From assembly GCA_905235305.1 (NCBI GenBank), contig CAJOLC010000001.1:1-58376 (forward strand): a stretch of DNA of 58,376 nt, written 5' to 3'. A program made the translations under genes and the position numbers. Numbering within the stretch: position 1 is the stretch's first letter; each line of letters opens with the position of its first letter. Source of the DNA: an uncultured Bacteroidaceae bacterium (GTDB taxonomy: Bacteria > Bacteroidota > Bacteroidia > Bacteroidales > Bacteroidaceae). The notes under the pieces were generated by a model. That model saw nothing but the letters and a program-made list of their open reading frames with translations. It made no database searches and was not told the DNA's origin. Of this stretch, positions 24,925-35,040 are shown one piece after another.

Positions 24925-25947
24925 ATGACTGTACTACTTAAAATAAGCCGGTTCCTCGCGCACTACACAAGTTCGTTCATCATCCTGATAGCCATCCTCA
25001 GCTTCTTCCTCCCGAACACCTTCGCATGGGTGCAGGAAGGGCAGCGGGCATCCGTCATCCTGGGCCTCATCATGCTGACGATGGGCTGCACGCTCTCTAC
25101 GGAAGACTTCCGCATCCTGTTCTCCCGCCCTCTGGACATACTGATCGGGGCAGTGGCGCAATACACCATCATGCCGCTCGTGGCGTGGGGCCTGGCCAGG
25201 ACCTTCCACCTCGACCCGTTCATGACGGCAGGCATCATCCTGGTGGGATGCTGCCCGGGAGGCGTGAGCAGCAACATTATGAGCTTCCTTTGCAAAGGCG
25301 ACGTGGCTTACAGCGTCGGCATGACTACCGTCAGCACCTGCCTTTCACCGTTCGTCACACCACTGCTCGTGCTCTGGCTCGCCGGTGCTGAAATCCAGGT
25401 GAATGCTTGGGGCATGTTCCAGAACATCCTGCTCGTGACCCTTCTGCCCGTGACGCTCGGCGTCCTCTTCAACTATTTTCTGGGCAAGAGAAAGGACTTC
25501 CAGACCATACAAGGCATCATGCCCGGCATCAGCGTGCTGTGTCTGGCGTGCATCGTAGGCGGCGTCATCTTCACGGTCCACCCCCAGCTCAAGGCAAACG
25601 GGCTTAATCTCATCCTCCTGACACTCGCAGTCGTGACCCTCCACAACGGCACAGGTTACCTCCTGGGCTACATTGTTGGCAAGGCTTTCGGCTTCAACAC
25701 GGCCAAACGCAGGACGCTTTCCATCGAGGTGGGAATGCAGAACGCAGGCATGGCAACAGTGCTCTCGCGCAACTTCTTTGCCACTCCCGCCATCATCGCA
25801 ATGAACCCTGCGGCCGCCCTCGCCGTAATCCCATGCGCCATCTCCTGCGCCTACCACAGCATCTCGGGCACCCTGCTGGCCAGTTTCTTTAGCCTGCAGG
25901 ACAGGAGGAAGGCAAAATCACAAAACAAAAAAGAGGCAAGCAACTGA
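24925..25947 (+). CDS. Bile acid:sodium symporter (BASS) family transporter
   Basis: The start at MTVLLKISRF (24925) sits 18 bp after the -7 box; the in-frame extension to 24745 is not hydrophobic and is rejected. The 340-residue protein has about nine or ten membrane segments and the family signatures GLIMLTMGCTLSTEDF, VGCCPGGVSSNIMSFLCKGD and EVGMQNAGMATVL (the cross-over and sodium-site regions). BASS proteins move organic anions, not only bile acids, with sodium; the substrate here cannot be named. The stop codon lies in the loop of the terminator hairpin. Confidence 0.88.
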   Translation: MTVLLKISRFLAHYTSSFIILIAILSFFLPNTFAWVQEGQRASVILGLIMLTMGCTLSTEDFRILFSRPLDILIGAVAQYTIMPLVAWGLARTFHLDPFMTAGIILVGCCPGGVSSNIMSFLCKGDVAYSVGMTTVSTCLSPFVTPLLVLWLAGAEIQVNAWGMFQNILLVTLLPVTLGVLFNYFLGKRKDFQTIQGIMPGISVLCLACIVGGVIFTVHPQLKANGLNLILLTLAVVTLHNGTGYLLGYIVGKAFGFNTAKRRTLSIEVGMQNAGMATVLSRNFFATPAIIAMNPAAALAVIPCAISCAYHSISGTLLASFFSLQDRRKAKSQNKKEASN

Positions 25948-25965
25948 CTGCTCGCCTCTTATCGT
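25931..25965. terminator. Bidirectional terminator overlapping the BASS stop codon
   Basis: AAGAGGC (25931-25937) pairs with GCCTCTT (25954-25960) and inner AGCA pairs with TGCT, with one A-C mismatch. Flanking A- and T-rich sequence suits termination from both convergent genes. The TGA of the transporter (25945-25947) is in the loop. Confidence 0.75.
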
Positions 25966-25990
25966 TGTTAGTTTTAGGATAGGAGAAGAC

Positions 25991-26866
25991 CTATTCGTCC
26001 AGCTTGATGCGGACGTTGCGGTACCATACATCGTCTCCATGATCCTGGAATGCGATGTAACCTCCGTCCTTCTGTCCCTCGACAATCATGAGGTCGTAGG
26101 CTGCCGGGAACTCGCCGCCTTTGCAGAACTTGCTGCCGTCCAGCATCTCCTTCCACTTTGGAGTCCAGAGGTGATACTCCAGAACCTCCTCACCATTCTG
26201 ATAGTGCCATACGCTGCCCTTGAATACGCGAATCTTCACAGTGTTCCACTCGCCATAAGGCTTTGCATTCTGCGGCACGGCGGGAATCATGTCATAGAGC
26301 GACGCAGCCTGCCGGTTGCCGTCCTTGCCCTGGTTGGCATCCTCATGGTTGGCATTGTCGAGCACCTGATACTCTGAGCAGGACTGCCAGATGGGCAGGT
26401 AGTTGCCGTCCTTTCCCTTAGCCTCCTGTGCCAGATAGAATATGCCGGAGTTGCCGCCCTTGCTGATTTTGTACTCACACTCGAAAGTGAAGTTCTTGAA
26501 CTTGTGAGCGAAGAGGAGGTCGCCGCCGCCTTCCACCTGAGCCTCACCAGTACCGCTGCCCTTCAGATGGATGCAGCCGTCGGCATTCTCCCAGCTGGTA
26601 GGAACAGCGTCCTGACCATAACCGCGCCATCCGTCGAGGCTGGTGCCGTCGAAGAGGATATAGTATCCGTCGGCATCCACCTTCAGCTGAGCGAGGTCGT
26701 ACTGCTCATTATCAATGATGGTTGCACTGTCTTGAGGAGCATTCGGATCCTGCTTCTCTACACAATTCTTGCAGGCTTCGCAGTCGCAATTACACTTCTT
26801 CTGACCGCAGCAAGCTGCCAGAAACATAGCTGCAAACGCAGCAACATAGATGATTGACTTCTTCAT
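25991..26866 (-). CDS. DUF1080 (3-keto-disaccharide hydrolase-like) lipoprotein
   Basis: The 291-residue lipoprotein has lipobox FLAAC (Cys19). Immediately after it comes an unusual Cys-rich tract (CCGQKKCNCDCEACKNC, residues 19-35). The DUF1080 jelly-roll follows from about residue 65: GYYILFDGTSLDGWRGY, FECEYKISKGGNSGIFY, NTVKIRVFKGSVWHYQNG and IAFQDHGDDVWYRNVRI, all typical of the family. DUF1080 proteins are beta-sandwich enzymes reported to act on 3-keto glycosides. It is the last gene of the GH78-WYL-GH2-DUF1080 minus-strand run, 37 bp after GH2. Confidence 0.85.
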   Translation of the reverse strand: MKKSIIYVAAFAAMFLAACCGQKKCNCDCEACKNCVEKQDPNAPQDSATIIDNEQYDLAQLKVDADGYYILFDGTSLDGWRGYGQDAVPTSWENADGCIHLKGSGTGEAQVEGGGDLLFAHKFKNFTFECEYKISKGGNSGIFYLAQEAKGKDGNYLPIWQSCSEYQVLDNANHEDANQGKDGNRQAASLYDMIPAVPQNAKPYGEWNTVKIRVFKGSVWHYQNGEEVLEYHLWTPKWKEMLDGSKFCKGGEFPAAYDLMIVEGQKDGGYIAFQDHGDDVWYRNVRIKLDE

Positions 26867-26903
26867 TTGAAATGATTTTATAGTGTTACGGTGTTAAACA
26901 TAA

Positions 26904-28748
26904 TTATTGGGCTTTCCAGTCGCTCAAGTCCTGCGGGTCCTCTATGACTGAGGGAATCTTCTCGAAGATGCGTTTCCACTTGGCCGTATCGAACTTCGGA
27001 CGACGGTCATAATAGTAGACGCCGTTCTTCTCCTGCTCAACGTCTGTTATCTGGGTATAGCAGAACCCGGTGATGTGCTTGCAGGCGGCAATGGCATCAA
27101 TCTCTTTCTCGAGAATCTCAAAGAACTCGTCCTCGGTCTCGATCTGTGCGCCGTATCCCCATGAGTTGCCGCGTTCGTCCTTCGGTATCCAACCCAGTCC
27201 GCCGAATTCATCCAGCATGTAAGGCTGTCCGTTGTACCCCGCGAGGTAGTTTCTATCACGCATGTTGCGGTAAGGCTCTACGCCGGGCTTGAAGGTGTGG
27301 TTGGCTACGAGGCGGTCATATTCACGGGTGTAGTCGTGAACAGTCCATAGGTCTGTCTTGACGTGGCTGTCTCCGCTGGCATCATTAACAGGGCGCGTGG
27401 GGTCGATAGCCTTACTGAGATTGTAAAGGTCGTTGACAAAGCGGACGTAGACACCGTCGCGCGCGCCCCAAGTCTCATTGAGGGGAGTCCATGCGACGAT
27501 GCTTGGATGGTTGCGGTCACGCACCAGCTCGTCGGCCCACTCCGTGAGGAAATTGCGGACGGCCAGTTCGTCGTTGACGTCCAAACCCCAGCTTGCCTGC
27601 TCACCCCAGCATATGTATCCCAGCTTGTCTGCCCAATAGAAGTACCTTTCCTCGAAGACTTTCTGGTGGAGACGTGCGCCGTTGAAGCCCACGGCCTTGC
27701 TCATCTCGATGTCTTGTTTAAGGGCCTCGTCGGTGGGAGCCGTCCAGATGCCGTCGGGATAGAAGCCTTGGTCGAGGACAAGACGCTGGTAGTAGGGCTT
27801 GTTATTCAGGTAGAAGTAGCCGCCGGCCAAGTGTATCTTGCGCATTCCGGCATAGGACTTCACCTTGTCCAGCACGTTGCCCTTGGCGTCGCGGACTGTG
27901 TAGATGACGTCATAAAGGTAGGGCGATTCGGGAGACCACAGCTTGGGATTCTTGACGGGCAGCACTACGACGGTGTTGTTGGTGGCGGGAGCTGTCTTGG
28001 TCGACACAATTTTCTTGCCGTCGAGCACTTGTACTGTGAGTGTTGCACCGGCAGACTCTTCGTCATAGAACTCGGGGCGAATGACAAGCTGCTGCTGGTC
28101 GATGTCGGGCGTAGCGAATACCTGCTTCAAGGCATTGCTGCTGACGGACTCCATCCATACAGTCTGCCAGATGCCTGTAACACGGGTGTAGTTGCAGCCT
28201 GCGCTCTTCAATGCCTGGCTCTGCTTGCCTCCGGGCTGCTTGCCACCACGCAGGTCGTCGTTCACCTGCACGACGAGGTTTGCGCTGCCGCCTGCCTTGA
28301 CGTACTTCGTAATGTCGAGGGAGAAGGAAGAGCCTGTACCGCAGTGACGGCCCACCTTGCGTCCGTCGATGTAGATGATAGCCTCGTAGTCCACAGCCCC
28401 GAAGTTGAGCAGGATGGTCTTGCCTGCCCAATCGGCGGGCACACTGATGGTCCGCTGGTACCAGATGCAGGGGATGAAGTCGGTGTACTGCACTCCGGAG
28501 AGGCTGCTCTCAGGGCAGAAGGGGACGGTTATCTTGCCGTCGAAGCCTTTGCTCCGCTGCCAATCCTTCTCGCCACCAGTCTGTCCGAAGTCGAAGCTAT
28601 AGCTCCAAGTGCCGTTGAGATTCACCCATTGTTCACGTTCGAACTGGGGGCGTGGGTACTCGCTGCGGGGGATGTCCGCCGCCTTAACTGTGCCCGACAT
28701 TCCGAGCAACAGGGTTGCTGCCATGAGCAGCTTGCTTAAGTTTTTCAT
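26904..28748 (-). CDS. Glycoside hydrolase family 2 (beta-galactosidase/glucuronidase type)
   Basis: The 614-residue enzyme has a signal peptide (cleavage after TVKAA), a jelly-roll sugar-binding domain (about 25-200, NLNGTWSYSFDF...CIWYQRTISVP), an Ig-like domain (205-305) and a TIM barrel. Glu425 in TPLNETWG is the expected acid/base and Glu514 in YMLDEFGG the expected nucleophile. It is shorter than LacZ and lacks the C-terminal domains, resembling the compact GH2 group in Bacteroidota glycan clusters. Exact specificity (beta-galactosidase, glucuronidase or other) cannot be read from the sequence. It lies between a family B array and the DUF1080 gene. Confidence 0.85.
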   Translation of the reverse strand: MKNLSKLLMAATLLLGMSGTVKAADIPRSEYPRPQFEREQWVNLNGTWSYSFDFGQTGGEKDWQRSKGFDGKITVPFCPESSLSGVQYTDFIPCIWYQRTISVPADWAGKTILLNFGAVDYEAIIYIDGRKVGRHCGTGSSFSLDITKYVKAGGSANLVVQVNDDLRGGKQPGGKQSQALKSAGCNYTRVTGIWQTVWMESVSSNALKQVFATPDIDQQQLVIRPEFYDEESAGATLTVQVLDGKKIVSTKTAPATNNTVVVLPVKNPKLWSPESPYLYDVIYTVRDAKGNVLDKVKSYAGMRKIHLAGGYFYLNNKPYYQRLVLDQGFYPDGIWTAPTDEALKQDIEMSKAVGFNGARLHQKVFEERYFYWADKLGYICWGEQASWGLDVNDELAVRNFLTEWADELVRDRNHPSIVAWTPLNETWGARDGVYVRFVNDLYNLSKAIDPTRPVNDASGDSHVKTDLWTVHDYTREYDRLVANHTFKPGVEPYRNMRDRNYLAGYNGQPYMLDEFGGLGWIPKDERGNSWGYGAQIETEDEFFEILEKEIDAIAACKHITGFCYTQITDVEQEKNGVYYYDRRPKFDTAKWKRIFEKIPSVIEDPQDLSDWKAQ

Positions 28749-28854
28749 AATGTTATACCTTTTAATATTATATAATGTATAGAATGAGTTTATTCCTCAC
28801 GTTGGGTTGAGGCATCCGGCAGTGTGTTCCGCCAGACGCAGCGAGGTGGGTTCT

Positions 28855-28920
28855 TTGCACATACATGTACATTCAATTGCACATACATGTATATTCAATT
28901 GCACATACATGTATGTTCAA
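28855..28920. repeat. Family B 66-bp array, copy 2
   Basis: 22-bp units beginning CACATACATGTA (with C/T variation) at 28858, 28880 and 28902, ending TTCAA at 28920. The left end reads TTGCA instead of TTGAA. It lies between the 3' end of the WYL-family gene and the 5' end of GH2. Confidence 0.88.
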
Positions 28921-28933
28921 CGACTCCACCTGG

Positions 28934-29614
28934 TCAGAACATTCCTTCGAACAGGTCACCCTGGACGGCCTTCCGTGCTGAAGCGGTTTCCCTCTTGTAG
29001 AGTTTCTGCAGGTTCGCCACTGTCTGTCGGATGTCGTCGCGCAGGTTTTCGGGTGCCAAAACCTCGATGTTAGTGCCAAGCCCCAGTAGGAAGTACTGCA
29101 ACTGGCTGCTCATGGGGAGCTCTACTTGTATGGTGACGGAGTTCATCTCGCTGTCGCTGCTGCGCTGGAGCACTTCCGGGTTGCCGAGTCTGGCACGGAT
29201 GGCATCCTCGCCTGCCGTAATGCGGATGGTGACGGGCGTCAGAGGTCCGTCGGGCAAAGCAGGCGTTTCGGCCGGTCCCTCCTCATAGCGGAGGAACGAA
29301 GCGGCTTTCAGGAGAGGGTTCTTCCAGTCGAGGTTGATGTAACGCAGTATGCGCTTGTGTCCCCTGCGGAAGCGTGGCTCCAGGCGGGCACCCTTCTGCT
29401 GGAAGTAAGCCACGTCGTTCTGCAACATGCGCTTGCTGCATTTGAAGTCGCGGTTGACAGCCTTGAGGCGCTGGTTCACGTAATGAATCAGGCTCCTGGT
29501 ATTGCCCGTCTCGTTCGTCTTAGTACGTTCGCCCATGAAATATTCCATTTTGGGGTCGCGGAGAGCCTCGTCCAGGATCATCCATCTGAGGCGTTGCAAG
29601 TCGTTCTGTATCAT
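28934..29614 (-). CDS. WYL-family regulator that appears to lack the WYL domain
   Basis: The start was set at MIQNDLQRLR (29614); upstream in-frame sequence overlaps the GH78 gene and is not protein-like. The 226-residue product has an N-terminal winged-helix-like region (RSLIHYVNQRLKAVNRDFKC, SKRMLQNDVAYFQ, about 40-75) of the kind that opens WYL regulators. Its C-terminal WCX-like domain is about 125-215 (VTIRITAGEDAIRARL...MSSQLQYFLLGLGTNIEVLAPENLRDD). The central WYL domain expected between them is missing; only about 45 residues connect them. WYL proteins are transcription regulators that sense ligands or nucleic acid. It sits between GH78 (9 bp away) and GH2 and may regulate them. Confidence 0.65.
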   Translation of the reverse strand: MIQNDLQRLRWMILDEALRDPKMEYFMGERTKTNETGNTRSLIHYVNQRLKAVNRDFKCSKRMLQNDVAYFQQKGARLEPRFRRGHKRILRYINLDWKNPLLKAASFLRYEEGPAETPALPDGPLTPVTIRITAGEDAIRARLGNPEVLQRSSDSEMNSVTIQVELPMSSQLQYFLLGLGTNIEVLAPENLRDDIRQTVANLQKLYKRETASARKAVQGDLFEGMF

Positions 29615-29622
29615 GATTCGGA

Positions 29623-32409
29623 TTAAAAGTTTTTGAGGGATTCGGGTATATTCCGTATAGTATCCGTCACGCGGCGGAATAATGTAGGCTGCGCGCTGGA
29701 GAATGTCTTGTGCGCTACAATCTCGTAGGAACCGGAGCCGATGCATAAGCACACGTCGTTGCCCTCTACCTCTGCGCTTGCCCAACGCAGGCTGTGCATG
29801 CCCTGGATGGTATAGCCGCTGGGGATATGAATGCGGGCCGACGTGTTGGCAGGTATCTCGACCTCCCAAGTGATGCCTTCCTCCGTGCGCCGCCATTCAC
29901 TGCTCACCTTGCCGTAAAGCGTATTGTGGGTGGCACGGACGTGGTTTAGCTCCTCCGGCATACTGAGCCGCATTTCCAGTTCCTTATAGCCACGGCTGCC
30001 GGGCGACTGCTTTATGCCAGCCAGGTTGCCGTACATCCAGGGCAGGACATCGCCGAGGAGCATCACATGGTTGCCGCTGTTCATGGCAGGGTCGGCCGTA
30101 TTGCCGTTCCAGAGCTCCCAGATGGTCGTAGCGCCGTTCTCTATCATATAGCCGAAGCTGGGGTAGTCCTTCTGGAGCATCACCTGCATGGCCTGGTCGA
30201 GATGGCCGTTTCCGGTCAGGCACGTCAGCAGGTGCTGCATGCCAATCACGCCGCAGCTGATGTGGTTGCCGTAGGTCTTCTCCGTGACATCGACGATGTT
30301 CTGCAGCACCTTCTCCTCGTCGCCGTCGGGCACGAGGCCGAATTCGAGCGAAAGGAGATTAGCCGTCACCGTATTGTTCGAATAGCTGCCCGACTCGGGA
30401 TTGTAGAAATGACGGTTGTAGGCATCCTTCAGCCTGTGCTGACGCCGGTCATAGTCCAGCATGTCGTTCTCGAGTCCGAGGCGCATCGCCAACTGCCCCA
30501 TCATCGTAAGCATGCTGTAATACATGGCCGAGGAGATGAGTTTGCCGTCCGTCTTGCGAGCCGGGTCCTCGCTGTGTATCAGGTCGGGACGCTCGGGAGG
30601 CATGCACCAGTCGCCGTAGTTATTACCCGTCACGATGCCATCCTGCAGTGTGCGGTTCAGGAAATTCATGTATTTCTGCAGGAACGGATAGTACTTCTGC
30701 ACCGCACTCACGTCGTCGTAACAGCGGGAGAGCATGTATGTGGCATACACCGAAAGCGCCCCCCAGGCCACATCATTGCCGCGGACCACCCAATAGCCGG
30801 GTGCCACGTTGGCAATCATGCCGTCGTCGTCCTGCGTATCCCAAACGTCTTGCAGCCACTTGTAATAGAGTGCGCCGTTGTCTACGACGAGGTACTCGCC
30901 GTAACACCCCATGGCGTGATCGCCCAGCCAGCCCATTCGCTCGTCGCGCTGAGGGCAGTCCGTGGGCATACCATGATAGTTGCCTATGATGCCCCAGTAG
31001 GCATTAGCATGCAACTTATTAAGGAGGTCGTTGTCACACCAGAAGGTGCCTTGGTCGGACATCTCGTCATAGATGACCATGCCCGTGATGTCCTTCAGCC
31101 TGGGCGCCACGCTGATGCCGCTGATTTCCACATATCGGAAGCCCTGATAAGTAAGCTGCGGCTGGTAGGTGAACGTGCCGTCCGAGGCTGGGATGTACGT
31201 GTCGGTACATTTTGCAGAGCGGAGGTTGGCCACGGAAAGTCTGTCGGGATTGGCCGGGTCGAGTATTTCGGCATGTCGGATAACGACGGGCACGTCCTTC
31301 TTTCCCATGAGGCGGACGCGCAGCTGCCCTACCATGTTCTGTCCCATATCGATGAGGAAGCGGCCATCCTCCGTGCGGCGGATGCTCTTAGCCTTCAGTT
31401 CTTTCTGTATCCTCATACCCGAGCTGGGCTGCGGCAGTACGTTGCCCTGTGGAGCGTCCAGCGTCTCGGCCTGCCTCCAGGCACTGTCGTCGAAGTAAGG
31501 CATCAGCCAGCCTCTCATCTCGCGGGCAGCTTCGTAGCGTTCGCCATTATAGAGATGATTGCGCTGAATGGGACCTTCCGTCGTTGCCTTCCAGTCCGGA
31601 CCGGTCACGATGGTCAGCGTGTCCTTGTCGGTCTCTACGATGAGCTGTGCCTTCAGGCGTGGCAAGCCGTACGACGTACAGTCCTTGTTGAACCCGAGCA
31701 CATAGCCGTTGCCCAGGATGGAGCCAATGGCGTTGTTGCCGCGACGCAGGAGCTTCGTCACGTCGTATGTATTGTAATAGACGGTCTTGGTGTAGTCCGT
31801 CTGCAACGTACCGAAGATGTCGTTGCCGACCGGCTTGCCGTTGATGTACGTCTGGCCGTATCCCATGCCGCTTACATAGAGGATGGCGCGGCGGGGCTTG
31901 CTGCCGACGAAGAAGGCGTGGCGCATGTAGCGGGCCGGCAAGTCACGGGTGCCATTGTCGCCCATCACGATGCGGTCGGTGTCGTCGATGCCTATCCACT
32001 TGGCTTTACCGTCGAACGCCTTGAGTCCCGTCAGGAAGCTTTGCACGGGGCTTACGATGTGTTCGCCTGTGCTGAGCCATACCTCGACTTGCCAGAACAC
32101 GCGGCTCTGGTAGGGCAGGCGGCGTCCCTGATAAAGCACACCGATGCTCTCGTCCTTATTTATGCGGCCGCTGTCCCAGAAGAGGTTGCGTTCGGCCTTG
32201 ACGTCAGCCTTGGACATCGCCACGAGGATGCGGTAGGCCATCTGCTGGACATTGGGTTTCTGGCTGACTGTCTGCCATGAGAACTCGGCGGTCTGGGTTA
32301 TTCCGGCGGGCTCTTTCATACGGCAAACGCGGTAACCAGTCAGGTCGCTTCCCACTGCACTCTGTATAATCATGAATAACGCCACCAGGGCGGGTACGAA
32401 TCGTCTCAT
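29623..32409 (-). CDS. Alpha-L-rhamnosidase, GH78 (second copy)
   Basis: The 928-residue protein has a signal peptide (cleavage after QSAVGS) and an N-terminal Bac_rhamnosid-type Ig domain (about 45-130: FSWQTVSQKPNVQQMAYRIL). A beta module carries the binding loop YVSGMGYGQTYINGKPVG, then comes the helical catalytic barrel (MPTDCPQRDERMGWLGD, ANVAPGYWVV, IENGATTIWELWNG) and a beta-sandwich tail. The DxxxRDER-type acid cluster and TIWE motif fit GH78. It is only distantly similar to the GH78 at 18488 and has the fuller domain set. It faces the CE1-like esterase across a 130-bp divergent promoter region. Confidence 0.9.
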   Translation of the reverse strand: MRRFVPALVALFMIIQSAVGSDLTGYRVCRMKEPAGITQTAEFSWQTVSQKPNVQQMAYRILVAMSKADVKAERNLFWDSGRINKDESIGVLYQGRRLPYQSRVFWQVEVWLSTGEHIVSPVQSFLTGLKAFDGKAKWIGIDDTDRIVMGDNGTRDLPARYMRHAFFVGSKPRRAILYVSGMGYGQTYINGKPVGNDIFGTLQTDYTKTVYYNTYDVTKLLRRGNNAIGSILGNGYVLGFNKDCTSYGLPRLKAQLIVETDKDTLTIVTGPDWKATTEGPIQRNHLYNGERYEAAREMRGWLMPYFDDSAWRQAETLDAPQGNVLPQPSSGMRIQKELKAKSIRRTEDGRFLIDMGQNMVGQLRVRLMGKKDVPVVIRHAEILDPANPDRLSVANLRSAKCTDTYIPASDGTFTYQPQLTYQGFRYVEISGISVAPRLKDITGMVIYDEMSDQGTFWCDNDLLNKLHANAYWGIIGNYHGMPTDCPQRDERMGWLGDHAMGCYGEYLVVDNGALYYKWLQDVWDTQDDDGMIANVAPGYWVVRGNDVAWGALSVYATYMLSRCYDDVSAVQKYYPFLQKYMNFLNRTLQDGIVTGNNYGDWCMPPERPDLIHSEDPARKTDGKLISSAMYYSMLTMMGQLAMRLGLENDMLDYDRRQHRLKDAYNRHFYNPESGSYSNNTVTANLLSLEFGLVPDGDEEKVLQNIVDVTEKTYGNHISCGVIGMQHLLTCLTGNGHLDQAMQVMLQKDYPSFGYMIENGATTIWELWNGNTADPAMNSGNHVMLLGDVLPWMYGNLAGIKQSPGSRGYKELEMRLSMPEELNHVRATHNTLYGKVSSEWRRTEEGITWEVEIPANTSARIHIPSGYTIQGMHSLRWASAEVEGNDVCLCIGSGSYEIVAHKTFSSAQPTLFRRVTDTIRNIPESLKNF

Positions 32410-32524
32410 ATTGCACTATATTATATGATATGCGACACAAAGTAACACTTTTTTATGGAATTATGAAAGAGTTTGCCTAAAAAATACTTACTTTTGTGGT
32501 AGGAACGACAGTCTAACAACCTAA

Positions 32525-33688
<1,164 letters not shown>

Positions 33689-33707
33689 GCTGGGCACTCA
33701 ACCTTGC

Positions 33708-33731
33708 AGGGGCGCACTTCGGTGCGCCTCT
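33708..33731 (+). terminator. Hairpin downstream of the esterase gene
   Basis: AGGGGCGCAC and GTGCGCCTCT pair around a TTCG tetraloop (one G-T wobble), about 20 bp after the stop codon, followed by GTCATTTTG. Confidence 0.7.
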
Positions 33732-33758
33732 GTCATTTTGTAAACATTTTTTACTGGC

Positions 33759-33783
33759 AGACGCGTTTTAAGCGCGTCTTTTT
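33759..33783 (+). terminator. Second, stronger intrinsic terminator
   Basis: AGACGCG pairs perfectly with CGCGTCT across TTTTAAG, followed by TTTTTG. It is a classic hairpin plus T-run, 50 bp after the first hairpin. Confidence 0.8.
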
Positions 33784-34234
33784 GTCTCCGCCATAGCCAG
33801 AGACCCCCCAAACCGAATTTTGGGCTTATTTTGCAACGCAGTGGTATTCAAGCTGTTATAAAGCAGCATTTCCCATGAAAGGAGTGAAAAAGGACAGTTT
33901 CCAAGTGTTTCAGGACAAAATTCAGGCTTTTTTCTCTATGAAATCAATATAAAGGAATTGCAAATGCAATATAATGAAACTGCCACTACAATAGCATGCG
34001 TCAGCGAACGCACCTGCATGCCCCGACCAATCCAACCTGATGGGCGGCATCACTCAGGCATAAGAATGTAAAGATTTTTCCTGCTTTTTCGGTAGCTTTG
34101 GCGAGGTGCTTCGTCTCACGGGGAACAAATCAATTCATCATTCATTATTCAAAATCCAAAATCATTTCGTACCTTGGGGGCAAGCCCCGAAAGTTCTCTC
34201 GGTCGGGAAAATACAGAAAAACTTCCGTTTTCCC

Positions 34235-34265
34235 TTTGTTTTTCGCGCGCTTATTCGTACCTTTG
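34235..34265 (+). promoter_or_regulatory. Promoter of the barrel-leuS run
   Basis: TTTG (34235-34238), 19 bp, TACCTTTG (34258-34265). This is an exact consensus match 35 bp upstream of the start at 34301. Confidence 0.8.
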
Positions 34266-34300
34266 CACCGAATTTAGTATTAACCATAACCATTACAATT

Positions 34301-35035
34301 ATGAAAAAGTTTTTATTTGTTATCGCCGCAATGGCAATGTTTACTCAAAGTGCAAAGGCACTCGACAATGAGCCCGAAGAAGGTCTCACCTTCATGGGAC
34401 TCTTCGGCATGAACGTAACTAACCTCCAGAACCACCCCTATGGGACAAAGGCCGGCGCCATGCTGGGAGGCAGGGTAGACTACGTTCTCCCCAAAGCTCA
34501 TGGTACTTACCTTACGGCCGGTGTAGACTGGACCATGAAAGGCGGCAAGGGTGAGTTCGATGATGTAATCGAACTCGATGACATGGATTATGACGCTACC
34601 GGCAAGTACTCCCTCCATTACTTCGAAGTGCCCATCCGTGTCGGCTTCCGCTATAATCTGGGCGACGAACTTGGCTTCTACGGAGAGTTCGGCCCCTACT
34701 TTGCAGTAGGCTTTGCCGGCAAGCATAGGCTCAACATAGACGAGGACGGCAGCTTCTTCTCCGGGATTGAGGACATGTACGAGTTCAAGGCATTCAAGAA
34801 CAAGACCGACCTCGACAGGCCTACCTTCCAACGCTGGGACGCAGGACTCGGATTCCGCATCGGCGCAGAGTACAACCAACATTACAATCTCATGCTGGGC
34901 TGCGACTGGGGACTGACAGACATATACCGCAACAACTTCCGCGATGAATGGAAGGATGCCCCCGAACACGCCAATGAGAAGCTTTCCAAAGTCCACAACT
35001 TCAACTTCAGCATTACCGTCGGCTACAGATTCTAA
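34301..35035 (+). CDS. Outer-membrane beta-barrel protein (PorT/OMP_b-brl-like)
   Basis: The start is [20 protein letters not shown], a good signal peptide, 35 bp after an exact promoter; the longer frame to 34106 crosses that promoter. The 244-residue product is a small eight-strand-type barrel: [53 protein letters not shown] and terminal [11 protein letters not shown]. Such proteins are common in Bacteroidota outer membranes; roles are mostly unknown. It ends 5 bp before leuS, so the two are probably one transcript. Confidence 0.75.
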   Translation: MKKFLFVIAAMAMFTQSAKALDNEPEEGLTFMGLFGMNVTNLQNHPYGTKAGAMLGGRVDYVLPKAHGTYLTAGVDWTMKGGKGEFDDVIELDDMDYDATGKYSLHYFEVPIRVGFRYNLGDELGFYGEFGPYFAVGFAGKHRLNIDEDGSFFSGIEDMYEFKAFKNKTDLDRPTFQRWDAGLGFRIGAEYNQHYNLMLGCDWGLTDIYRNNFRDEWKDAPEHANEKLSKVHNFNFSITVGYRF

Positions 35036-35040
35036 GCTCT

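Larger units (their letters stand above)
33689..34300. other. 612-bp gap with two terminators and one promoter
   Basis: The first 100 bp hold the terminators, and the promoter is at 34235-34265. Between them nothing is recognised, apart from GCATGC repeated inverted around 34000-34020. A 25-codon frame at 33875-33952 is too short to support. Confidence 0.5.

Noticed and set aside
27363..28739. Long plus-strand open frames opposite the GH2, GH78 and mutS genes
   Set aside because: They are antisense to strongly supported genes, have shadow-type composition rich in His/Val/Leu, and lack family motifs.
33875..33952. 25-codon frame MKGVKKDSFQVFQ...
   Set aside because: Too short to distinguish from chance; no promoter or neighbour context.
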